Shown one piece after another: positions 5,598 to 11,068 of a stretch of DNA of 11,068 nucleotides. The notes under the pieces were generated by a model. That model had not been told where the DNA came from, ran no database searches, and saw nothing but the letters and a program-made list of their open reading frames with translations. The position numbers were made by a program, and so were the translations under genes. Source of the stretch: a bacterium (lineage in GTDB: Bacteria > Patescibacteriota > Minisyncoccia > Phycocordibacterales > SBAW01); contig JAUSIO010000070.1 in the NCBI GenBank assembly GCA_030647845.1, positions 1 to 11,068 of the forward strand, written 5' to 3'. The stretch's first letter is position 1. Every line of letters starts with the position of its first letter.

Positions 5598-8500
5598 TTA
5601 CAATGTTAAATCTTGGAGACCCGCTCCTGCAATAATTTTTGCTCGATACTTTGTGGCGACTTTTGTTTCTTCCTCACTCGGGGCAAGGTCGGTAAGTATA
5701 AGTGTCGGTCGGTCGGCAATTGTAAGCCCTTGCTCCTTGCGCCACCCCTGCACACGGCGCGTAAGGTCGCGCAGCACTCCCTCTTCTTTGAGCTCGGGCG
5801 TGAGTGTGGTGTCGAGCCATGCATCTTGCTCGAGTGTTTGGTCCTCGAGTACTGTTTTGACATTGAGTTCGTCGGTGATAAGCCGATGTAATGCTGCCTC
5901 CGCGGGAAGTTTGCGTACTTTGAGCGTCGCCAACGGTTGGCGGATTTTGATACCCGCCTTTTCGCGCAACTCAAGACCACTCGAGCATATAGTACGCACT
6001 TGTTCCATATCTTTAATTAACTGCGTGTTAACTGCCACCGGCGCAGGCCAATGCGTGAGATGCACACTTTCTGCATCATGTTCCTCCTTTACCTTCTGAA
6101 AAAGGTCTTCAGCAAAGAACGGCATCGTGGGCGCCATAACCTGTGCTGTCGTATACAATACAAAACGCAGTGTTTGCAGTGCCTGTTGTTTATCTTCCCC
6201 CTCTGTTTTAAACCGCTCGCGCGAGCGGCGCAGATACCAAGTCGAGAGATCATCTATAAACAACGCAAGCGGGCGTGCTGCTACATCGAGCTCATATTTT
6301 TCAAAACCTTCTTTAGTATCACATACTAATTCTCCCAGGCGAGAAAGAATCCACCGGTCTAAAACGCTCATAGGCGAAAGATGTTGAGGAAAAGTCTGGC
6401 GCAAGGTTCGCCCCCTCTTGTCCGGCGAACCGAGGACCACCGAGGACTTTTCTGAAACATCTTTCGCCGAAGCATATAACTCATAAAAACTCCGCACGTT
6501 GTCGAGGCGCATCAACAATTTTTTTGATACCTCCTCGACGCCACGTTCGTTAAATCGCAAATCTTCACCACGAATCACCGTTGAGGAGAGCAGGTAATAA
6601 CGGAGTGCGTCGGCACCATATTTCTCGACCAGCTCCATCGGGTCTGGATAGTTGTGCAAGCGTTTGCTCATCTTTTGCCCGTCTTGCGCGAGAATAAGCC
6701 CGTTTACCAACACGTTTTTGTAGGGGCTTTTGCCGAAGAGTCCAGCCCCCAAGACAATAAGGGAGTAAAACCAGCCGCGTGTTTGGTCGAGCCCTTCGGC
6801 GATAAAATCTGCCGGGTAGCCTTTGGGCCAAAAACCAAGTAGCCGCTTAGGGTTAAAACTTTCTTTATCAAAAGGGTAGTGCTTGCTCGCAAACGGCATC
6901 GCACCAGACTCAAACCAGCAGTCAAACACATCGGGTACGCGTTGCCACTCGCCACGCAAGGTGTCCCCGAGCGGCAACTCATCGATGTAGGGGCGATGCA
7001 AGTCGAGCTCGTAGTTAGCATTGTGTGGAAATGGCGTAAATGACATTTCTTTTACTTCTGCTGATGCGAGAAATCCCGCATCATCTTTTACCTTTGCCTC
7101 GGCGAGTGCCATATGCTGTGCAACTCCGTAGAGAAGCCCTGCTGGTCCGAGGTGCGTGATGATGAGAATTTTTTTGCCATTGTAGCGACGCTCAATTTCG
7201 AACAAAAATTCTCCGACCCGCTGGCGCACCTGCGTGTAGAGTTCGGCTCCTTCGGGCACTCTCTCAAACCGCTCTCCAAATGTGACATAAAAATTTTTCC
7301 ACTCAGCAATCTTCTTGCCGTCAAAAATACCGAACCCGATCTCGCGCAAGCGCTCGTCGACCATCACTGCTGAGTCGGGCAAACCAAAAGCTTTTTGTAC
7401 TATCGCCGCCGTCTCGCGCGTGCGCAACAAAGGCGAAGTAATAATAAGGTCAATGCCTCCATGCTTTCTGAGCTGTTGCACAGATTGCAAAACATCTCTC
7501 CTACCCCGCTCGGTCAAACGATTGTCTACTCTGCCACCACAATCAATTTCTCCAACAATATTATGCTGTGCCTCGCCGTGGCGCATGACAAAGTATGTGT
7601 TGCCACTGCGGCGGACAAGCGAGAGAAGCTCCTCAACCGAGCCGACTACTTTGACCTCTTTTGTTTTGCTGTGCCGCCACACGGGCAATGGTGCACCCCA
7701 AAAACGCGAGCGTGATATCGCCCAGTCGCGTGCGCCTAAAAGCCACTTACCAAAGCGCCCTTCGCCGATGTGTTCTGGCACCCAATGCACCTGTGCATTT
7801 TCTGTAACGAGTTTATTTTTTATTTTCTGCACATTTACAAACCACGAGTGTGCCGCCCAATTTAAAAGCGGTGTGTCACAACGCCAGCAGTGCGGGTAGG
7901 AGTGCGTGATTGTCTCTTGTGCAAACAACAACCCGCGGTTTTGTAAGTTCTCAATAATTTTTGCGTCGGTCTCACGGTGGCGCCCTTTGGGTTTGACGGG
8001 CAAGTGTGCAAAGTCGGCGACCGTTGCAATAAACTTTCCTTCGTCGGTGACGTGATGGATAAGCGGTATTTTTTCTTTTTGTGCAAGCTCTAAATCATCG
8101 GCACCGTAGGCGGGCGAGAGATGCACAATACCCGTACCACTTTCCACGGTGACATAGGGGGCCGCGTAAACGCGGAAGGCGTGCGTTTTGTGTTTGTGCA
8201 GTTCGTCTTTAAAATAATCAAACGGTGGTTCGTAGCGCTTACCGACAAGCTCTTTTCCAAGGAATTCAGAAATGATTTCCGAAGGCTGACTATTTTGAGG
8301 GAAAGTCTGGCGCAAGGTTCGCTCCCTCTTGTCCGGCGAACCGAGGACCCCCGAGGACTTTCCCCCAAAATAGTCAGCCGCAGCAATCAGAAACTCTTCG
8401 CCAACTTGCCCTGAGCTTGTCGAACGGGCTTTTACTTTAACATACGTCGCATCTTTGTTCACCGCCGCGGCAGTGTTGCCGGGCAAGGTCCACGGCGTTG

Positions 8501-9221
8501 TAGTCCAAATCAACAAAGAAGTGTTAGGCTCGTCTACAAGCGGGAGTTTAACGGTCACAGCATAATCCTCTATGTCTTGATACCCTTGCGCGACTTCGAA
8601 GTTCGAGAGTGTCGTGCCGCACCGCGGACACAGGTGCATCGCTTTAAACCCTTCGTACACTAACCCGCGCTGGTATAAATTTTTGAACGCCCACCAAACA
8701 CTTTCGGTATAGGCCCCGTCCATCGTGCGGTAGTCGTGCTCCATGTCCGCCCAGCGACCGAGCCGTGGGATAATCCGCTTCCAGTCGGCGACGTCCTTCA
8801 TTATTGAGGCGCGCGCCGCCTCGTTAAATTTACCTATGCCATACTGCTCGATGTCGCGTTTGGTTTTGAAGCCGAGCTCTTTCTCAACTAAATTTTCAAC
8901 CGGCAGGCCATGGCAATCCCAACCCCACTGCCGCGCAACTCTCCAGCCCTGCATCGTGCGGTAGCGCGGGATAGCGTCCTTTATAGTGCTAGCGAGAATA
9001 TGCCCGTAATGCGGCAAGCCGTTTGCAAATGGCGGCCCGTCATAAAAAACAAACTCGCCCCTTGGTGCAGGCTTCGCGAGCGACTTTTCAAAAATCTTCT
9101 CCCTATTCCAAAACGCAAGCACCTCCTCTTCTCGCTTGGCAAAAATACTCCGCCGGCTGGTGGATTGGTTTTCAGTCTTATGATGTAGCTCCTCCCCGCC
9201 CTGCTTTGGGTCATCGACCAT
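5598..9221 (-). CDS. ileS: Isoleucyl-tRNA synthetase (eukaryote-like type 2) with inserted histidine-phosphatase domain and palindromic inserts
   Basis: Charges tRNA-Ile and edits mischarged Val. Class I signatures: PPFANGLPHYGHIL (63-76, HIGH region), QKMSKR (849-854), WDCHGLPVE (101-109). CP1 editing domain: TTTPWTLPGNTAAAV (240-254) and GTGIVHLSPAYGADD (362-376). Cys pairs lie at CPRC (198-201) and CWRC (445-448). The C-terminal part (LREKAGIKIRQP 1085-1096, then VQGWRKEQGLTIADR 1157-1171) is of the type 2, eukaryote-like sort. The 1207 residues are about 150 more than usual, explained by a histidine-phosphatase domain at about 541-733, two 32-codon palindromic inserts (281-313 and 918-950) and a short insert at 265-272. 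ATG at 9221 is accepted although residues 2-25 are not conserved; conserved sequence begins at FAKREEEVLAFW (27-38). Confidence 0.95.
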   Translation of the reverse strand: MVDDPKQGGEELHHKTENQSTSRRSIFAKREEEVLAFWNREKIFEKSLAKPAPRGEFVFYDGPPFANGLPHYGHILASTIKDAIPRYRTMQGWRVARQWGWDCHGLPVENLVEKELGFKTKRDIEQYGIGKFNEAARASIMKDVADWKRIIPRLGRWADMEHDYRTMDGAYTESVWWAFKNLYQRGLVYEGFKAMHLCPRCGTTLSNFEVAQGYQDIEDYAVTVKLPLVDEPNTSLLIWTTTPWTLPGNTAAAVNKDATYVKVKARSTSSGQVGEEFLIAAADYFGGKSSGVLGSPDKRERTLRQTFPQNSQPSEIISEFLGKELVGKRYEPPFDYFKDELHKHKTHAFRVYAAPYVTVESGTGIVHLSPAYGADDLELAQKEKIPLIHHVTDEGKFIATVADFAHLPVKPKGRHRETDAKIIENLQNRGLLFAQETITHSYPHCWRCDTPLLNWAAHSWFVNVQKIKNKLVTENAQVHWVPEHIGEGRFGKWLLGARDWAISRSRFWGAPLPVWRHSKTKEVKVVGSVEELLSLVRRSGNTYFVMRHGEAQHNIVGEIDCGGRVDNRLTERGRRDVLQSVQQLRKHGGIDLIITSPLLRTRETAAIVQKAFGLPDSAVMVDERLREIGFGIFDGKKIAEWKNFYVTFGERFERVPEGAELYTQVRQRVGEFLFEIERRYNGKKILIITHLGPAGLLYGVAQHMALAEAKVKDDAGFLASAEVKEMSFTPFPHNANYELDLHRPYIDELPLGDTLRGEWQRVPDVFDCWFESGAMPFASKHYPFDKESFNPKRLLGFWPKGYPADFIAEGLDQTRGWFYSLIVLGAGLFGKSPYKNVLVNGLILAQDGQKMSKRLHNYPDPMELVEKYGADALRYYLLSSTVIRGEDLRFNERGVEEVSKKLLMRLDNVRSFYELYASAKDVSEKSSVVLGSPDKRGRTLRQTFPQHLSPMSVLDRWILSRLGELVCDTKEGFEKYELDVAARPLALFIDDLSTWYLRRSRERFKTEGEDKQQALQTLRFVLYTTAQVMAPTMPFFAEDLFQKVKEEHDAESVHLTHWPAPVAVNTQLIKDMEQVRTICSSGLELREKAGIKIRQPLATLKVRKLPAEAALHRLITDELNVKTVLEDQTLEQDAWLDTTLTPELKEEGVLRDLTRRVQGWRKEQGLTIADRPTLILTDLAPSEEETKVATKYRAKIIAGAGLQDLTL
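6373..6468. repeat. 96-base palindromic element, copy 2, in frame within ileS
   Basis: Arms 6373-6396 and 6445-6468 are reverse complements at 21 of 24 positions. The 48-base core (6397-6444) is 46/48 identical to the core of copy 1. It contains an inner hairpin GGTTCGC/GCGAACC and two copies of CCGAGGAC two bases apart (one base change between the copies of the element, in the spacer). It is translated as ileS residues 918-950, including GSPDKR and RTLRQTFPQ, placed just before the conserved VLDRWILSRL helix. The outer 11 bases of the arms are unrelated to those of copy 1. Confidence 0.85.
7023..7601 (-). other. Histidine phosphatase (phosphoglycerate-mutase-like) domain embedded in IleRS
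   Basis: Residues about 541-733 of IleRS. All active-site elements of the histidine phosphatase superfamily are present: YFVMRHGEAQHN (543-554) with the nucleophile His 548, LTERGRRDV (569-577), IITSPLLRTRETA (593-605) with the second Arg, the acidic E627 in REIGFGIFDG, and ILIITHLGP (685-693) with the second His. The host sequence breaks after WRHSKTKEVKVVGSVEEL (515-532) and resumes at YELDLHRPYIDELPL (737-751). In ordinary IleRS these are joined by a short linker just before the WF(D/E)SG motif (769-773 here). The domain thus sits in a surface loop at the end of the CP region and could fold on its own. Its substrate is unknown. Confidence 0.85.
8284..8379. repeat. 96-base palindromic element, copy 1, in frame within ileS
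   Basis: Arms 8284-8307 and 8356-8379 are reverse complements at 23 of 24 positions. The core 8308-8355 has an inner 7-base stem (8316-8322 with 8336-8342) and a direct repeat of CCGAGGAC (8341-8348 and 8351-8358). It is translated as ileS residues 281-313, between the editing-domain strand FLIAAADYF and the conserved SEIISEFLGKELVGKRY. It has the same length, same orientation and same codon phase as copy 2. The core has no stop codon in any of the six frames. Confidence 0.87.
8407..8429. repeat. Short dispersed motif CCCTGAGCTTGTCGAACGGG encoding ARSTSSGQ in ileS
   Basis: Imperfectly symmetric sequence with GCCC and GGGC at its ends, encoding IleRS residues 265-272. From general knowledge, CCCTTCGACAAGCTCAGGG-like strings and the peptides they encode (STSSGQ, PFDKLRA) recur inside many bacterial genes, including those of Patescibacteria. 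It lies only 28 bases from palindromic copy 1, so the same loop of the editing domain carries two inserts. Confidence 0.5.
9150..9167. repeat. 18-base near-palindromic motif, copy 2 (5' end of ileS)
   Basis: CCGCCGGCTGGTGGATTG, 16/18 identical to 4252-4269. It lies in the non-conserved N-terminal extension of IleRS (about residues 19-24), immediately before conserved sequence begins, and is read in a different frame from copy 1. Confidence 0.35.
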
Positions 9222-9224
9222 ATC

Positions 9225-9273
9225 CTAGTAGCTTACCGCTTCTAGCCGCTAGCTTCTAGTCCCTAGTTGCTAA
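9225..9273. repeat. Heptad repeat CTAGNNN between argS and ileS
   Basis: CTAG occurs at 9242, 9249, 9256 and 9263, exactly 7 bases apart, with a degenerate CTAA in phase at 9270 and another CTAG at 9225. The three spacer bases vary (CCG, CTT, TCC, TTG). It fills most of the 56-base gap between the argS stop and the ileS start and encodes nothing apparent. CTAG is rare in many bacterial genomes, which makes a phased series stand out. Confidence 0.65.
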
Positions 9274-9277
9274 ATTT

Positions 9278-10888
9278 TTACATCTCCTCGGGGGCGGGGA
9301 TGCCGAGCACTTGGAGACCTTTAGCGAGTGTTTGCTCAACTGCGGCAACTAGGCCGAGTGCGTGGGAGGAGACTTTTCCATCTACTATCACGCGCTCGCT
9401 CGCGTACCAACTGTTAAACGCGCTCGCAAGTTCGGTGAGGTAGGTTGTGACATAATGCGGCTCGAGTTCTTTCGCGGCTCGCTCAATAACTTCTGGAAAA
9501 TGTAGGAGTGTTCGCTCAAGTGTTGTTCGAGCAGAAAAACCGCTCTCGGAAGCGTCCCCTTTCCTCCCTGCAGCTGGAGAGAGCGGTTTTTCTGCGATGA
9601 TACTCGCTTCTTTTGCCGCCTTTATCAAAGACAGTGCGCGGGTGTGTGCATACTGCAAATACGGCCCAGAGTCGCCATCGAGCGAGAGCGATTTTTCGGG
9701 GTCAAAGAGTATATCTTTGGTACTCCCCGACTTGAGTACTGTGTATTTGATGGCACCGACCGCGACATCCTCTCTCCCGCGCGTAGCGCGCGTTAAATCT
9801 TCGAGCAAAGACTCACCCGTTATCACGTTACCTAAACGCGAGGACATCTTCCCTGTAGTCAGACGTAGAAAACTTGTTGGGATATGTGCGAGAGTCTTCC
9901 CCGCTGTCTTATCGGGAAACAATTTTCGAACCGCATCGAACACAACTCGAAAGAAATCTTGTTGTTCCTTGCCAGTTACAGTGATAGAAATATCAAAGTC
10001 TGGATATGCCTTTGTTTTAAGTTCAAACAGCCCAACTTCTTTTGCTTCGTATGTTGGCAAACCCTGTGAGGTAAGGAATACTCGCGTCTGCTCACCTTTG
10101 TAAACGACAGCACCTTCACTTTCTTCAAACACATCGCCTACGTGCTCCTTTACGATGTTCTGACCAACGGGCCCCGACTCGCTCTCAAAAATCTCCTTAT
10201 CGAATTTTTTGGTACCCAACCTCTCGCACAGTTGGTGCAGGTGCCGGAGTGATGTTGCAATCCCACGCTTGCGCAAGGCGCTCAATTCCGCGTTTGAGTT
10301 TTCATATAGTGCTCTGTTTATCTCTTCTATCTTCTCCTTCGCCTCTCCGCTTTCGTACGCATCGTTGCCGGCAACATACGCTTTGCCCAATTCCGCAATA
10401 TCTTCGGGGTTAAGCTCCAATTCCTGCAACCCCCAGACACTTTTTGCTATCGTCATCCCAATGTCGGAAGGATAATTTAGTCGTTTGACGTCAGCTCCTG
10501 TTGCTTCCAAAAGCCGAGAGACCGATTCGCCCAAAATATTGCCGATGAGATTACCTATATGTAGCGGCTTAAAGAGATTTGGACTGGTATACTCGACAAG
10601 TACTTTTTTACCTTCATATATCTGCGGTATATCCTGCTTGTACGACACAATTGTTTCGTGCGAAAGAAAAAAGTTTATAAACTTCCCTACCACTTCTATA
10701 CGCTCTACTCCCTCTATATGTAGTTGTGCTGTGAGCTCACGCGCATCCACGCGGGCAATCATCGCCGCGTTGGTCGAGTAGTCGCCGTGTGCCATGTCTG
10801 CCGGGCGCTCGACAATAAAGACAACACCTCCCGCTCCAATCGCTTGGAGCGCGTCGCGCACCGCGGCTTCAATTGTGCTACGAAACAT
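9278..10888 (-). CDS. argS: Arginyl-tRNA synthetase
   Basis: Charges tRNA-Arg, with tRNA needed for amino-acid activation. N-terminal additional domain at about 1-80 (ERPADMAHGDYSTNAAM 27-43 is typical), catalytic domain with VEYTSPNLFKPLHIGN (98-113), FLRLTTGKMSSRLGN (340-354, KMSKS region), SGPYLQYAHTRA (407-418), then the helical anticodon-binding domain with YASERV (495-500) and the C-terminal LQVLGIPAPEEM. The HIGH signature ends in Asn (HIGN, residue 113) instead of His. Length 536 is slightly below the usual 550-580. Residues 432-453 (EKPLSPAAGRKGDASESGFS region) are encoded by a palindromic insert with 17-base arms. It starts 15 bases after a DUF2914 gene and is followed by ileS after 56 bases, so an operon is likely. 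Confidence 0.95.
   Translation of the reverse strand: MFRSTIEAAVRDALQAIGAGGVVFIVERPADMAHGDYSTNAAMIARVDARELTAQLHIEGVERIEVVGKFINFFLSHETIVSYKQDIPQIYEGKKVLVEYTSPNLFKPLHIGNLIGNILGESVSRLLEATGADVKRLNYPSDIGMTIAKSVWGLQELELNPEDIAELGKAYVAGNDAYESGEAKEKIEEINRALYENSNAELSALRKRGIATSLRHLHQLCERLGTKKFDKEIFESESGPVGQNIVKEHVGDVFEESEGAVVYKGEQTRVFLTSQGLPTYEAKEVGLFELKTKAYPDFDISITVTGKEQQDFFRVVFDAVRKLFPDKTAGKTLAHIPTSFLRLTTGKMSSRLGNVITGESLLEDLTRATRGREDVAVGAIKYTVLKSGSTKDILFDPEKSLSLDGDSGPYLQYAHTRALSLIKAAKEASIIAEKPLSPAAGRKGDASESGFSARTTLERTLLHFPEVIERAAKELEPHYVTTYLTELASAFNSWYASERVIVDGKVSSHALGLVAAVEQTLAKGLQVLGIPAPEEM
9531..9595. repeat. 65-base palindromic insert with perfect 17-base arms within argS
   Basis: Arms GCAGAAAAACCGCTCTC (9531-9547) and its exact reverse complement (9579-9595) enclose 31 bases (9548-9578) that are purine-rich on the coding strand and not self-complementary. 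It encodes argS residues 432-453 at the junction between the catalytic and anticodon-binding domains, where ArgRS tolerates variable length. Its sequence is unrelated to the 96-base element in ileS. Confidence 0.8.
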
Positions 10889-10903
10889 ATCACTACCCTA
10901 CCG

Positions 10904-11068
10904 CTAAAGCGCGCTGGTGGAAAGCATGGGTGTTGTGGCCCCCCCGACTGTAGTGTCGGGGGGGCCGACCATTGTAAACGTGATGCGCCCAATCAGCTGC
11001 CCGCGCGTGGTCTCAACGCTACAACGCCATGCCCCTGGGGCGAGTACTTGTTTTTGGCTAAATCCGCG
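10904..11068 (-). CDS. C-terminal end of a DUF2914 domain protein (partial)
   Basis: An open frame from the right edge to TAG at 10904-10906, 54 residues visible, start outside the window. QKQVLAPGAWRCSVETTRGQLIGRITFTMV matches the end of DUF2914 domains (a Gly-Trp-x-V strand followed by G-x-L-x-G-x-x-x-F), a domain found at the C-terminus of bacterial membrane or envelope proteins; its role is not established. After the domain there is a 20-residue tail (GPPDTTVGGATT...), part of which is encoded by a 12-base inverted repeat. The frame ends 15 bases before argS on the same strand. Confidence 0.6.
   Translation of the reverse strand, partial: RGFSQKQVLAPGAWRCSVETTRGQLIGRITFTMVGPPDTTVGGATTPMLSTSAL
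10937..10966. repeat. Very G/C-rich perfect inverted repeat within the DUF2914 gene
   Basis: Arms GGCCCCCCCGAC (10937-10948) and GTCGGGGGGGCC (10955-10966) with loop TGTAGT. The stem has 12 base pairs with seven consecutive C-G pairs. It lies inside the coding frame, 31 bases before its stop, and encodes GPPDTTVGGA. No T-run follows on either strand, so a classical intrinsic terminator is not supported; it might attenuate transcription into argS. Confidence 0.75.

Noticed and set aside
8121..8414. Plus-strand and second minus-strand open frames around palindromic copy 1
   Set aside because: They are long only because the element core has no stops in any frame and because they shadow ileS; their products lack any conserved motif.
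9170..9200. GGGGAGGAG as a ribosome binding site for a later ileS start
   Set aside because: It lies inside the ileS frame and encodes GEE; no in-frame start codon follows at a suitable distance before conserved sequence, so ATG at 9221 is kept.
10937..10966. Intrinsic terminator between the DUF2914 gene and argS
   Set aside because: The stem is strong, but neither strand has a T-run after it, and it lies inside the coding frame. Kept as a repeat only.
1..11068. Reassignment of TGA to glycine, as in some Patescibacteria
   Set aside because: Recognised genes end in TAA or TAG and none is interrupted by TGA in frame, but nine genes are too few; no in-frame TGA requires recoding, so the standard bacterial code suffices.
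1..11068. CRISPR arrays, tRNA or rRNA genes
   Set aside because: No regularly spaced direct repeats with unique spacers, and no cloverleaf or rRNA-like sequence was seen; gaps between genes are too short to hold them.

Overview
The window is dense, mostly minus-strand DNA with roughly balanced base composition and gaps of only 0 to about 100 bases. It looks like a small-genome bacterium of the Patescibacteria (CPR) type, perhaps a Parcubacteria/Kaiserbacteria-like lineage. That is an inference from the compact RecO, the reduced GlyRS, the eukaryote-like (type 2) IleRS, the ArgRS with an altered HIGH motif, a membrane-anchored protein of DUF11-like repeats, and genes that appear to be transcribed without leaders. 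No marker gene fixes the taxonomy.

Layout. Bases 1-612 (minus) hold the N-terminal part of an AI-2E family transporter, transcribed away from a small DUF433 gene (667-873, plus). The two share a 54-base promoter region. A possible 55-codon minus-strand gene (925-1092) lies just after glyS. A first minus-strand unit runs from 4331 down: a 657-residue surface-type protein, then glyS 5 bases later. A short promoter region and a minus-strand intrinsic terminator (about 4429-4456) separate it from the unit upstream. That second unit runs from the right edge of the window: C-terminus of a DUF2914 protein, argS, ileS, recO (its ATG directly abuts the ileS stop), then hicB and hicA. hicBA also has its own strong promoter directly behind recO. 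The 3' half of hicA appears to have changed frame.

The unusual content is concentrated in the tRNA synthetase genes. ileS carries a complete histidine-phosphatase (phosphoglycerate-mutase-like) domain inside its catalytic part. It also carries two copies of a 96-base palindromic element in the same reading frame. The 48-base core of the element is almost identical in the two copies and free of stops in all six frames. The outer arms differ between copies, yet each pairs with its own partner, as if host DNA next to the insertion had been copied in inverted orientation. argS has a third palindromic insert of a different sequence with 17-base perfect arms. ileS also has a short interspersed motif encoding ARSTSSGQ and shares an 18-base near-palindrome with the 657-residue gene. 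A heptad CTAGNNN repeat sits between argS and ileS. Together these suggest a genome colonised by several families of small palindromic elements tolerated inside essential genes, comparable in principle to the Rickettsia palindromic elements.

Four of the genes that seem to have their own promoters show a -10 box ending only 6-7 bases before the ATG, which predicts leaderless mRNAs.
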